From an uncultured Bacteroidales bacterium (GTDB lineage: Bacteria; Bacteroidota; Bacteroidia; Bacteroidales; UBA932), in NCBI GenBank assembly GCA_946405435.1, contig CAMJHF010000008.1:43303-107302 (forward strand): a stretch of DNA of 64,000 bases, written 5' to 3'. Numbering within the stretch: the stretch's first letter is position 1; every line of letters starts with the position of its first letter. Shown in pieces: positions 39,961 to 49,379 of this stretch. A program made the translations under genes and the position numbers. The notes under the pieces are model-generated. The model searched no databases. It had not been told where the DNA came from and saw only the letters and a list, made by a program, of their open reading frames with translations.

Positions 39961-42525
39961 ATGCAGAACAATAGATTCGAAGTAGGAGACCCGGCGTGGA
40001 AAAGCGTAATGGTTACGCGCCATCTGCCTGAGGAACTCTCGGGGCTTGAGACCCTTTGTAAAAACCTGTGGTGGTGTTGGAACGAAGATGCCAAACTGCT
40101 TTTCAGGTCCATAGACGCTGACATCTGGCACACCTCGGGGCACAACCCCATGGCCATATTGGACAAGGTCAGCCTCAAACGATACAACGAGCTGGCCAAG
40201 GACGTGAACTTCCTGTCCCGCCTGGGAGCGGTGATGGACGAGTTCAACCGCTACATGGCCCTCAAAAGCAAGCGCACGGAGCCGTCTGTAGGTTACTTCT
40301 GTATGGAGTATGGCCTCGAGACCTCGCTCAAGATATATTCCGGAGGCCTCGGCATCCTTGCCGGCGACTACCTCAAGGAATCGTCAGACATGAATGTCAA
40401 CATGGTTGCGGTGGGCCTGCTTTACCGCTACGGCTATTTCACCCAGCGCATCACCCCCCAGGGCAACCAGGTGGCTGAATACAATGCCCAGGACTTTCTC
40501 AAGATTCCTGCCGAGCCGGTGCTCGACGAGAACGGCAACTGGCGTACAGTCCGGATGCAGATGCCCGGACGCGAAATGTCCGCCCGCATCTGGAAGGTCG
40601 CGGTGGGCCGTACCGACCTGTACCTGCTCGATACGGACTTCGAAGCCAACGTCCCTGAAGACCGCCAGGTCACTCACCAGCTCTACGGCGGCGACTGGGA
40701 GAACCGCCTCAAGCAGGAGATTCTCCTGGGAATCGGCGGCGTGAGGGCCCTGCGCGAGCTCGGACTCAATCCCACGATCTATCATCTCAACGAGGGTCAT
40801 GCCGCATTCGCCGGCCTGGAGCGCCTGCGCGAGTACATGCAGGATTATCACCTGGACTTCAACGAGTCTCTGGAACTTATCCGCGCCAGCGGCCTGTTCA
40901 CCACCCATACTCCCGTGCCGGCGGGCCACGACGCTTTTGACGAGGGCCTTCTCGCAAAGTATCTCGGACACTATCCCGGACGTTTCGGCATCAGCTGGGA
41001 AACCATGCTCTCGCTTGGCAAGATCCACCCCGAAAGGCCCGAAGAGAAGTTCAGCATGAGCGTTCTTGCCGCCAACATGAGCCAGAACGTCAACGGTGTA
41101 TCCAAGCTTCACGGCAAGGTGAGCCAGGAGATCTTCCAGGACATGTACAAGGGCTACCTGCCCGAGGAACTGCACATAAGTTACGTCACAAACGGCGTAC
41201 ACTATGCCACATGGGCCGCCCGCGACTGGAAGGCCATACACTATAAGGTGTTCGGTCCCGAATTCCGCACCGGCCATTACGACAAGAACTGCTTCGACCG
41301 CATATACAAAGTGCCCGACGACGAGATCTGGCAGGTCCGCAAGATACTCAAGGCGGAACTCGTGAAGACTGTCACCGAGCGCATTTCCGACCCTTCTCTG
41401 TGCAGTCACTACACGCCTTCGCAGATGGTCAAGATCAACGAGACCTTCCGCCCGGACGTGCTTACGATCGGCTTTGCCCGTCGTTTTGCCACCTACAAGC
41501 GTGCAACCCTGCTGTTCAGCGACCTGGACAGGCTCGACGCCATAGTCAACAATCCCGAGCGCCCCGTGCAGTTCGTGTTCGCCGGCAAGGCGCACCCTGC
41601 CGACGGCGCAGGCCAGGAACTCATCAAGCAGATAATCGACATCTCCAAGCAGGACAGGTTCCTGGGCAAGATAGTGTTCGTGCCGGGCTATGACATTCGT
41701 CTGGCCAAGCGCCTCGTACAGGGAGTAGACGTGTGGCTGAACAACCCTACCCGTCCGCTCGAAGCCTCCGGAACTTCCGGCGAGAAGGCCGCCATGAACG
41801 GCGTCATGCACTTCTCCGTGCTTGACGGCTGGTGGGTTGAAGGCTATCAGGAAGATGCCGGATGGGCCCTTCCCCAGGAGCGCACGTACGACGACCAGAA
41901 CTACCAGAACGAGCTCGATGCGGCCACGATCTACGCCACGATTGAAAACGAGATCGCCCCTGCCTACTACAATTTCAACGACCGTACCCGTCTGTCAAAG
42001 GAGTGGATAGGCTATATCAAGAACACCATCGCGAAGGTGGCGAGCAATTTCACCACCAACCGCATGCTCACGGACTACTGCAACCAGTACTACATCCCCC
42101 AGGCCGCCCGTTACGGAAAACTCTCCGAGAACGGCAACGCCGTGGCACGCTATATCTCGGCGTGGAAGCAGAAAGTCCTGTTCGAATGGGACAACATAAG
42201 GGTGGTGTCCTGCAGGCAGCCCGACGCCTCCTACGTGGTGTCCAAGCACGATCCGATACGCGGCGAGGTGGAACTGGACCTCGGCCGCCTGAAACCCGAG
42301 GATATCGGAATCGAAATGCTCCTGGCCACTTCCGACGCCAAGGGCAAGCTCCATATCCAGGAGACCATTCAGTATGAGGTTGTGGAATATAAGGGAGGCA
42401 TAGCCAGGTACGCCGTGTCTGTCGAGCCGGACCGCACCGGCATGTACCAGGTGGGCATCCGCATGTATGCCAACAACCCCGAACTGCCTCACCGCCAGGA
42501 CTTCCCGCTGGTGAAATGGCTGTAA
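39961..42525 (+). CDS. Alpha-glucan (glycogen/maltodextrin) phosphorylase
   Basis: An 854-residue protein of the GT35-related alpha-glucan phosphorylase type with the N-terminal DUF3417 region (LPEELSGLETLCKNLWWCWN). Motifs: GYFCMEYGLETSLKIYSGGLGILAGDYLK, HLNEGHAAFAGLERLR, FTTHTPVPAGHDAF, GFARRFATYKRATLLFSD, and EASGTSGEKAAMNGVMHFSVLDGWWVEGY, the PLP-lysine region. It releases glucose 1-phosphate from alpha-1,4-glucan. It has its own promoter but completes the glycogen cluster upstream. Confidence 0.93.
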   Translation: MQNNRFEVGDPAWKSVMVTRHLPEELSGLETLCKNLWWCWNEDAKLLFRSIDADIWHTSGHNPMAILDKVSLKRYNELAKDVNFLSRLGAVMDEFNRYMALKSKRTEPSVGYFCMEYGLETSLKIYSGGLGILAGDYLKESSDMNVNMVAVGLLYRYGYFTQRITPQGNQVAEYNAQDFLKIPAEPVLDENGNWRTVRMQMPGREMSARIWKVAVGRTDLYLLDTDFEANVPEDRQVTHQLYGGDWENRLKQEILLGIGGVRALRELGLNPTIYHLNEGHAAFAGLERLREYMQDYHLDFNESLELIRASGLFTTHTPVPAGHDAFDEGLLAKYLGHYPGRFGISWETMLSLGKIHPERPEEKFSMSVLAANMSQNVNGVSKLHGKVSQEIFQDMYKGYLPEELHISYVTNGVHYATWAARDWKAIHYKVFGPEFRTGHYDKNCFDRIYKVPDDEIWQVRKILKAELVKTVTERISDPSLCSHYTPSQMVKINETFRPDVLTIGFARRFATYKRATLLFSDLDRLDAIVNNPERPVQFVFAGKAHPADGAGQELIKQIIDISKQDRFLGKIVFVPGYDIRLAKRLVQGVDVWLNNPTRPLEASGTSGEKAAMNGVMHFSVLDGWWVEGYQEDAGWALPQERTYDDQNYQNELDAATIYATIENEIAPAYYNFNDRTRLSKEWIGYIKNTIAKVASNFTTNRMLTDYCNQYYIPQAARYGKLSENGNAVARYISAWKQKVLFEWDNIRVVSCRQPDASYVVSKHDPIRGEVELDLGRLKPEDIGIEMLLATSDAKGKLHIQETIQYEVVEYKGGIARYAVSVEPDRTGMYQVGIRMYANNPELPHRQDFPLVKWL

Positions 42526-43385
42526 TAGCTACAGGCTTCTTTGACGGAGTCCATATCGGTCATCGTCAGGTTATAGATACTCTGCTCTCCGAGGCGCTCG
42601 CCAGAGGGGAGCAGAGCATTATTGTTACGTTCTGGCCCCACCCGCGGGCGGTGCTGCAGAACGGCGCGGACTCGCTGCGCTATCTTTCCTCGCGGGAAGA
42701 CCGTGTGGCCATGCTGCGCTCGCTGGGCGTGGACGAGGTGGTGACGGTCCCCTTCACGAGAAAGTTCGCTTCGTGGAGCGCGCGGGAGTATCTTCAGATG
42801 CTTTGCCGTGATTATCAGTGTACTGCGCTGGTACTTGGCTACGACACCCGTTTCGGGCGCGAGCAAGCCGGACCCGTGGAGATTGCCGCCATTGCCGCGG
42901 AGATGGGGGTGGCGGCCGTCGTCGCGCCTCCGGTGGAGTTCGGGGGCGGACCCGTCTCTTCGAGCCGCATCCGCGAGGCCCTCTCGCAGGGCGATGTCCG
43001 GCTGGCAGGCGACCTTCTGGGACGCCCTTACCGGCTTCATGGAGTCGTGGTGTCCGGCGACCGCATCGGCCGTACGATAGGTTTTCCTACCGCCAACATG
43101 AAGCTTTACGAACCGCTTATGCTGGTGCCGCGTTCCGGTGTCTATCACACTAAGGTACAGGTGCTTGGCTCTACATTTGAGGGTATCACCAACATAGGCA
43201 CCCGGCCTACGGTAAGCGATTGCGGCACCCTCACCATAGAAACTCACATCCTCGACTTCGACGAGATGATTTACGGCCTGGATATGAGTGTGGATTTCAT
43301 CCGCCGCATCCGTGACGAGCGCCGTTTCCCATCTCTGCAGGAACTCCGTTTACAACTCTCCGCCGACGCCGCCTCAATCCGCTGA
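42516..43385 (+). CDS. ribF: Bifunctional riboflavin kinase/FMN adenylyltransferase
   Basis: A 289-residue protein. The N-terminal FAD synthetase has GFFDGVHIGHRQ (HxGH nucleotide-binding motif) and SSSRIREAL. The C-terminal flavokinase has GRTIGFPTANM, and a final TLTIETHILDFDEMIYG. It makes FMN and FAD from riboflavin, which supply the Rnf flavin subunits encoded later in the window. It starts 10 bp inside the phosphorylase gene. Its 3' end overlaps the convergent SDR gene by 12 bp. Confidence 0.94.
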   Translation: MAVIATGFFDGVHIGHRQVIDTLLSEALARGEQSIIVTFWPHPRAVLQNGADSLRYLSSREDRVAMLRSLGVDEVVTVPFTRKFASWSAREYLQMLCRDYQCTALVLGYDTRFGREQAGPVEIAAIAAEMGVAAVVAPPVEFGGGPVSSSRIREALSQGDVRLAGDLLGRPYRLHGVVVSGDRIGRTIGFPTANMKLYEPLMLVPRSGVYHTKVQVLGSTFEGITNIGTRPTVSDCGTLTIETHILDFDEMIYGLDMSVDFIRRIRDERRFPSLQELRLQLSADAASIR

Positions 43386-44174
43386 CGCTCCCGGCTTGTA
43401 TATCCATTTCATCCCAAGCCGGTCGACCAGTCGGCTGGGCAGGATTGCTATGACCGGCGGGAGCAGGACATTCGTGAGTCCCGGACTCACTGTGCGGCGG
43501 CCGCGGAAAAGCGCGCGCAGTGCCCTGCGGACAAGCGACTCCTTCGACCTGATCAGTCCTATTCGCCGTCCGATTCTTCTCAGTCTGTCGCTGATGTTAT
43601 AAAGGCCGGTGTCTATGGCAGCAGGGCATACGGTCGTCACATACACTCCGAAGGGACGCATTTCGCTCGAAAAACCCTTCCCGAAGATCTTTAGGTAAGC
43701 CTTTGATGCAGAATAGATTGCAATTCCGGGGGCCGGGATCCGCGCTGCCATGGATGACATGTTGAGGATGTAGCCCCGTCTCCTTGACTTCATGCGGTTG
43801 CCGAAAAGGATGCAGAGTTCCGTGACGGTCTTTACGTGCAGTTCCATCATAGCCCGGGCGCGGGGGAGAACCTCGTCGTCCAGGAACTTCATGAAGAACA
43901 TCCCAGCATTGTTGACCAGAATATCTATGGTGAGCCCAAGGCTGTCGCAGGTCTCCAGCAGCCTCCCGGCGCACCCCTCCTGCGCCAGATCCATGAAGAC
44001 GGTCGTGACAGCTGTGGCCTTGAGATTTGATGCGGCCTGCGCCAGCTCATCCCCGCGGTTGCTGACCAGTACCAGCCTGCATCCGAGAGCCGCCAGCTGC
44101 CTGGCATACTCCAGCCCTATTCCCGAACTGCCGCCGGTAACCAGGGCCGTCATTCCGCTGATGTCAGTTTTCAT
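43374..44174 (-). CDS. Short-chain dehydrogenase/reductase
   Basis: A 266-residue protein from MKTDISGMTALVTGGSSGIGLEYARQL. The cofactor loop is TGGSSGIG, NNAGM follows, and the catalytic tetrad is SSMAAR, YSASKAYLK (YxxxK) and an upstream Asn. After Rossmann strand beta-2 comes SNRGDEL, suggesting NADP(H) preference. The C terminus is extended with basic residues. Substrate unknown; the family is broad. The start is the ATG just downstream of a -7 element; a longer frame has no motif support. Confidence 0.88.
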   Translation of the reverse strand: MKTDISGMTALVTGGSSGIGLEYARQLAALGCRLVLVSNRGDELAQAASNLKATAVTTVFMDLAQEGCAGRLLETCDSLGLTIDILVNNAGMFFMKFLDDEVLPRARAMMELHVKTVTELCILFGNRMKSRRRGYILNMSSMAARIPAPGIAIYSASKAYLKIFGKGFSSEMRPFGVYVTTVCPAAIDTGLYNISDRLRRIGRRIGLIRSKESLVRRALRALFRGRRTVSPGLTNVLLPPVIAILPSRLVDRLGMKWIYKPGASAD

Positions 44175-44178
44175 GACA

Positions 44179-44186
44179 CAAAAATA
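44179..44186 (-). promoter_or_regulatory. Candidate promoter of the SDR gene
   Basis: The plus-strand CAAAAATA is the reverse complement of TATTTTTG (TAnnTTTG). It lies 4 bp from the SDR ATG, so the leader would be almost absent. No -33 match. Confidence 0.42.
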
Positions 44187-44302
44187 GCAATTATCCTCCA
44201 TTCGCGCCACGTCGCGTATGGCAAAGGTGAAAAAACGCCTATTTTTAGTCTTCGTATGGAGGAAAGGGGCCCGCAAAGGCATGAAGTCTTAAAAATTAGT
44301 AG

Positions 44303-44310
44303 TATCTTTG
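44303..44310 (+). promoter_or_regulatory. Candidate alaS promoter (-7 element)
   Basis: A perfect TATCTTTG, with the ATG at 44317. The element is inside the longest open frame, which favours 44317 over the TTG at 44308. Confidence 0.52.
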
Positions 44311-44316
44311 CAGACT

Positions 44317-46956
44317 ATGTTGACATCTAAAGAAATACGCAGGAAGTTCCTGGACTTCTTTGCTTCCAAAGGACACACGGTTGTGCCCTCTGCACCGATG
44401 GTGGTCAAGAATGACCCCACCCTCATGTTTACCAATGCCGGAATGAACCAGTTCAAGGATATCTTCCTCGGCAACAAGACCGCCCCTTACAACCGCGCTA
44501 CAGACTCCCAGAAGTGTTTGAGAGTAAGCGGAAAACATAATGACCTCGAGGAGGTTGGCCACGACACCTACCACCACACCATGTTCGAGATGCTCGGCAA
44601 CTGGAGCTTCGGCGACTACTTCAAGACCGAGGCCATCGACTGGGCATGGGAGCTCCTCACCGAGGTCTACAAGATAGACAAGAACCTCCTCTACGCCACC
44701 GTGTTCGAGGGCTCCAAGGAGGACGGTACGGAGATGGACCTGGAAGCTAAGCAGGCCTGGCTCAAGCATCTTCCCGAGGACCATATCCTCCTTGGCAACA
44801 AGCACGACAATTTCTGGGAAATGGGCGATACGGGCCCCTGCGGCCCTTGCTCCGAGGTGCACATCGACATCCGCACCGCCGAGGAAAAGGCGCAGAGCGG
44901 CATCCCCGGCCGTGACCTCGTGAACAAGTCCGACCCCCACGTCATAGAAATCTGGAACCTCGTGTTCATGCAGTTCCAGCGCATGTCCGACGGCCATCTG
45001 GAGCCCCTTCCCGCAAAGAACATCGACACCGGCATGGGCTTCGAGCGCCTCTGCGCCGTGCTCCAGGGCAAGAACAGCAACTACGACTCCGACGTCTTCA
45101 CCGGCATGCTCGCCAAGATAGGCGAACTCTCCGGCCACCGCTACGGCGAGAGCTCCAAGACCGACGTGGCCATGCGCGTCATCGCAGACCACATCCGCGC
45201 CATCTCATTCTCGATTGCCGACGGACAGCTCCCTTCCAATGTCAAGGCTGGCTACGTCATCCGCCGCATCCTCAGGCGCGCCGTCCGCTACGGCTACACC
45301 TTCCTCGGTCTGTCCGAGCCTTTCCTCTGCCGCCTCGTGCAGCAGCTGGTGGACGACATGGGTGAGGCCTACCCCGAACTGCCCGCCCAGCAGAAGCTCA
45401 TCGAGTCCGTCATCCGCGAGGAAGAAATGGCCTTCCTGCGCACCCTGGACCGCGGTATCAAGCTTCTGGACGACTGCATGGAGCGTAACGCCGCCGCCAA
45501 GCAGATCCCCGGTGCCGACGCCTTCCGCCTGTACGATACCTACGGATTCCCCATCGACCTGACCGAACTCATCGCGGCCGAGCGCGGCTTCACCGTGGAC
45601 CAGGAAGGCTTCCAGAAGGAGCTTCAGCAGCAGAAAGACCGTGCCCGCAACGCCACCGCCAACTCCTTTGGCGACTGGACGGTCTACCACGAAGGCGAGG
45701 ATGTGGAATTCACCGGTTACGATACTGCCGAAACCGCAGGCGCACTTCTTCTGAAGAGCCGCACCGTGGTCCAGAAGAACAAGGAAATGCTCCAGCTGGT
45801 ATTCGACCGCACACCGTTCTACGGCGAGATGGGCGGTGAAATCGGCGATACCGGCACCATCACTTCCGCTGACGGCGAAACCATCAAGATACTCAACACC
45901 ATCAAGGAGAACGAACTCACGATCCACATCGCCGAGCGTCTTCCCTTGAACCCCGAAGGCGCCTTCACCCTGAGCGTCGACGCCTCCCGCCGCCAGCGCA
46001 TAGCCAACAACCACAGCTGCACCCACCTCATGCACAGGGCCCTGCGCGAGATACTCGGCACCCATGTGGAGCAGAAGGGATCTTACGTGTCCGACAAGGG
46101 CTTCCGCTTCGACTTCTCCCACTTCGAAAAGCTCTCCGACGAGCAGGTCAAGGCCGTCGAGAAGCGTGTCAACGAGCTGATCCGCAGCAACTTCCCTCTG
46201 GTAGAGAACCGCAGCGCCACCATGGAGGAGGCCCAGAGTCTGGGCGCCATGGCCCTCTTCGGCGAGAAGTACGGCGACCGCGTGCGCGTGGTGAGCTTCG
46301 GCCCCAGCGTCGAGCTTTGCGGCGGCTGCCATACATCTGCTACCGGCAACATCGGCCTGTTCAAGATAGTCTCCGAGTCCGCCATCGCTGCAGGCATCCG
46401 CCGCATCGAGGCCGTCACAGGCGAGCAGGCGGAGGAAATGGTCGACGCCATGCAGTCTCTCATCAAAACTGCACGTTCCTTCTTCAACAATGTCCCCGAC
46501 CTCACCGGAGCCATCCAGAAGATGATAGAAGACAACGCTTCCTTCAAGAAGCAGGCGGAAGAGTTTGCAAAGGCCAAGGCCGCAGAGTTCGCAAAGCATC
46601 TTGCCGAAATGGCCGAGGAGCGCAACGGCATCAACATCATAGCCCTGTCCGGGCCTTCCTCCGAGGTGGAGGTAGACCCCGCGATGCTGCGCAATGCCGC
46701 CCTCGCTCTGCAGAAAGAACTTAAGAATACTGCACTTGTCGCCGCCTACGAGGCTTCCGGCAAGCCCCAGCTCATGCTTATGTACTCCGATGACCTGGTG
46801 GCCGCAGGCCGCCATGCCGGCAAGGAGATCGGCGCTGCCGCCAAGCTTATACAGGGCGGCGGCGGCGGACAGCCCGGCCTGGCAACCGCCGGCGGCAAGG
46901 ATATTGCAGGACTGAAGGACGCCCTTGAAACCCTCATAGCCACAGCCACACGCTAG
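44317..46956 (+). CDS. alaS: Alanyl-tRNA synthetase
   Basis: An 879-residue protein, full length. Class II core: [26 protein letters not shown] and [14 protein letters not shown]. The tRNA recognition region follows. The editing domain zinc site is [15 protein letters not shown] (HxxxH) together with [17 protein letters not shown] (CxxxH). The C-Ala region ends [16 protein letters not shown]. It charges tRNA-Ala and clears mischarged Ser/Gly. It has its own promoter. Confidence 0.97.
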   Translation: MLTSKEIRRKFLDFFASKGHTVVPSAPMVVKNDPTLMFTNAGMNQFKDIFLGNKTAPYNRATDSQKCLRVSGKHNDLEEVGHDTYHHTMFEMLGNWSFGDYFKTEAIDWAWELLTEVYKIDKNLLYATVFEGSKEDGTEMDLEAKQAWLKHLPEDHILLGNKHDNFWEMGDTGPCGPCSEVHIDIRTAEEKAQSGIPGRDLVNKSDPHVIEIWNLVFMQFQRMSDGHLEPLPAKNIDTGMGFERLCAVLQGKNSNYDSDVFTGMLAKIGELSGHRYGESSKTDVAMRVIADHIRAISFSIADGQLPSNVKAGYVIRRILRRAVRYGYTFLGLSEPFLCRLVQQLVDDMGEAYPELPAQQKLIESVIREEEMAFLRTLDRGIKLLDDCMERNAAAKQIPGADAFRLYDTYGFPIDLTELIAAERGFTVDQEGFQKELQQQKDRARNATANSFGDWTVYHEGEDVEFTGYDTAETAGALLLKSRTVVQKNKEMLQLVFDRTPFYGEMGGEIGDTGTITSADGETIKILNTIKENELTIHIAERLPLNPEGAFTLSVDASRRQRIANNHSCTHLMHRALREILGTHVEQKGSYVSDKGFRFDFSHFEKLSDEQVKAVEKRVNELIRSNFPLVENRSATMEEAQSLGAMALFGEKYGDRVRVVSFGPSVELCGGCHTSATGNIGLFKIVSESAIAAGIRRIEAVTGEQAEEMVDAMQSLIKTARSFFNNVPDLTGAIQKMIEDNASFKKQAEEFAKAKAAEFAKHLAEMAEERNGINIIALSGPSSEVEVDPAMLRNAALALQKELKNTALVAAYEASGKPQLMLMYSDDLVAAGRHAGKEIGAAAKLIQGGGGGQPGLATAGGKDIAGLKDALETLIATATR

Positions 46957-46964
46957 CGCCCGTC

Positions 46965-49379
46965 ATGAGAAAACTGGATAAATTCACGCTCAAAGCATTT
47001 ATCGGACCGTTCGTCGCGATATTGCTCATCGTGGTATTTATCCTCATGATGCAGTTCCTCTGGCTGTACATCGACGAGCTTGTGGGCAAGGGCCTCTCTT
47101 TCGGAGTCATCATGGAATTCATGATGTGGGGTGCATGCACCATACTCCCGATGGCCCTTCCGCTCGCGGTGCTGCTCTCGTCCATGATGGTCATCGGCCA
47201 GATGGGGGAGAACAAGGAACTGATGGCGATCAAGGCCGCCGGCATTTCGCTCGGCAGGCTCATCGCGCCTTTGATAGTCACCTCCGCGCTCATAAGCGTG
47301 GGGGCTTTCTTCATCGGCAACAACCTGGTTCCCAAGGCCTACAACGAAATCTTCACCCTGCGTGACGACATAACCCACACCAAGGGCGAAATCAAGATCC
47401 CGCCGGGAACCTTCTACGACGGAATCGAAGGCTATGTGCTTAGAGTCGAGGACCGCAACGACGAGACCGGCATGATGTATCAGGTGCAGGTGTACGACCA
47501 CACCTCCCGCCGGGGCAACACCTCCATAATCATCGCCGACTCTGCGCTGCTCAAGATTTCCAAGGCGAAGGACTACCTGACGTTCTCTCTCTTCAATGGT
47601 TCCAACTATCAGGAGACCAATGAGATGAGCTATAGAGACACATCGCTTGCCCTGAGCCGCGTGGACTTTTCGCGCGAGGAACTCATTATCCCTCTCAAGA
47701 ATTACCAGTTCGAGAAATCCGACTCCGCGCGCTTCTCCGACCAGGCCAAATCCATGCGCCTGGACCAGCTCGCCGAGCAGAAGGACTCGCTGGACCGCCA
47801 CAATGCCGAGGCCTTCGAACGCCATTATTCCAGGATGCGTTCCGGAATGGATTTCAAGGAGATGGCCCAGCTCGACACTGCCCGCCGCAATGACGGGCTT
47901 CAGCCCTACAGCTCCGACAAGTTGTTCACCTGGCAGAGCCTCGACAAAATCGAGGATGCCTATGACCGGGCCTCCAGTGCTGCGGAGCGTGCCTGCGGCG
48001 AGATTCTCACCTACAATCACGATATCTATCAGTCCACATTCTACCTCCGAAGGACGGATATAGAGCTGTTCAAGAAGTTCGCCCAGGCGCTTGCGTGCTT
48101 CCTGATGTTCTTTGTGGGAGCACCTATAGGCGCCATGATCAAGAAGGGCGGAATAGGCATGAGCGCCATATTCTCGATGCTCTTCTTCGTGATTTACTGG
48201 ATTGTCCAGATTACAGGAGAAAAAATGGCCAAGGACGGTGAATGGCTGGCTTTCAACGGAGTGTTCAGCCCTGCCTACGTGCTGGCGCCCATTGGCGCCT
48301 TCCTCACCTACAAGGCCGTAAAAGATGCAGAGCTTTTCAATATGGATACAGTGAAGGCTACCTGGCGCAAGATATGGAGCCGTATTACCGGCTTCTTCCG
48401 CAAGCCCCGCATAGTATTTATGGGAACCCCTGAATTTGCAGTGGCTTCGCTGGATGCACTGGTGGGCCGCGGTTACAAGATTGTGGGCGTGGTCACGGTG
48501 CCGGACAAGCCCAGCGGAAGGGGCCTTAAAGTTAATTCCAGCGCTGTCAAGCAGTACGCCGAGGCCCACGGCCTGCCAGTCCTGCAGCCTGTCAAGCTCA
48601 AGGACCCCGAGTTCCTCGGACAGCTTGCCGCCCTCAAGGCCGACTTGTTCGTGGTCGTGGCCTTCAGGATGCTTCCCGAAGAGGTTTGGAGGATGCCCAA
48701 ACTCGGCACCTTCAACCTGCACGCTTCGCTGCTTCCCCAGTACCGCGGTGCAGCCCCCATCAACTGGGCCATCATCAACGGCGAGAAGCGCACCGGTGTC
48801 ACCACCTTCATGATAGACAAGAACATAGATACCGGAGGCATCATCCTGCGCGAGGAGTGTCTGATAGAGGATTCCGACAATGCCGGCACCCTCCACGACA
48901 AACTGATGTCCATTGGCAGCAATCTGGTGTGCGACACAGTGGAGCTGCTGATCCAGCGCAATGTGGAACTGCGGGTCCAGCGCTCCTTCGTCCAGGGAGC
49001 CGAGGAGCTGCATCCGGCGCCCAAGCTCACCCGCGAGCTGTGCCATATCGACTGGAACCGTCCTTCGCACGAGGTGCGCAACCTTATCCGCGGCTTGTCT
49101 CCGTATCCCGCCGCATTTACCGGTCTTGTGCAGGAAGGCGGCGAGCCTTTGCAGATGAAGATCTACGATGCCTGCATACTTAAGACGCTTCCCGACGGCA
49201 GTCCTGTGCCGGCTCCCGGTTGCATAGCCTCGGACGGCAAGACCTACCTTGCCATCGGTACCGCAGATGGAGCCCTGAGCGTGCTTGACGTCCAGCTCAG
49301 CGGCAAAAAGCGTATGGATATCAAGGCATTCCTTCTAGGTTTCCGCAACCCTGCTTCCTGGCGCTGCGATGAAGTCTAA
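46965..49379 (+). CDS. LptF/LptG-family permease fused in frame to methionyl-tRNA formyltransferase
   Basis: One 804-residue open frame. Residues 1 to about 478 are a YjgP/YjgQ (LptF/G) permease: spans at about 12-34, 55-77 and 98-118, a periplasmic jellyroll-like middle region (HTKGEIKIPPGTFYDGIEGYVLRV), and three C-terminal spans (GAPIGAMIKKGGIGMSAIFSMLFFV...). Residues about 480-804 are a complete Fmt: PRIVFMGTPEFAVASL, FNLHASLLPQYRGAAPINW (catalytic Asn/His), FMIDKNIDTGGIIL (catalytic Asp) and the C-terminal domain ending AFLLGFRNPASWR. No stop codon separates them. An internal ATG at 48420 falls within the first Fmt strand, so it would be a poor independent start. The first half should export LPS; the second formylates initiator Met-tRNA in the cytoplasm. 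Confidence 0.9.
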   Translation: MRKLDKFTLKAFIGPFVAILLIVVFILMMQFLWLYIDELVGKGLSFGVIMEFMMWGACTILPMALPLAVLLSSMMVIGQMGENKELMAIKAAGISLGRLIAPLIVTSALISVGAFFIGNNLVPKAYNEIFTLRDDITHTKGEIKIPPGTFYDGIEGYVLRVEDRNDETGMMYQVQVYDHTSRRGNTSIIIADSALLKISKAKDYLTFSLFNGSNYQETNEMSYRDTSLALSRVDFSREELIIPLKNYQFEKSDSARFSDQAKSMRLDQLAEQKDSLDRHNAEAFERHYSRMRSGMDFKEMAQLDTARRNDGLQPYSSDKLFTWQSLDKIEDAYDRASSAAERACGEILTYNHDIYQSTFYLRRTDIELFKKFAQALACFLMFFVGAPIGAMIKKGGIGMSAIFSMLFFVIYWIVQITGEKMAKDGEWLAFNGVFSPAYVLAPIGAFLTYKAVKDAELFNMDTVKATWRKIWSRITGFFRKPRIVFMGTPEFAVASLDALVGRGYKIVGVVTVPDKPSGRGLKVNSSAVKQYAEAHGLPVLQPVKLKDPEFLGQLAALKADLFVVVAFRMLPEEVWRMPKLGTFNLHASLLPQYRGAAPINWAIINGEKRTGVTTFMIDKNIDTGGIILREECLIEDSDNAGTLHDKLMSIGSNLVCDTVELLIQRNVELRVQRSFVQGAEELHPAPKLTRELCHIDWNRPSHEVRNLIRGLSPYPAAFTGLVQEGGEPLQMKIYDACILKTLPDGSPVPAPGCIASDGKTYLAIGTADGALSVLDVQLSGKKRMDIKAFLLGFRNPASWRCDEV

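Noticed and set aside
48420..49379. Separate fmt gene starting at the internal ATG
   Set aside because: This ATG lies inside the first beta strand (RIVFMGTPEF) of the formyltransferase and no stop precedes it. The continuous frame makes a fusion more likely, though internal initiation is not excluded.
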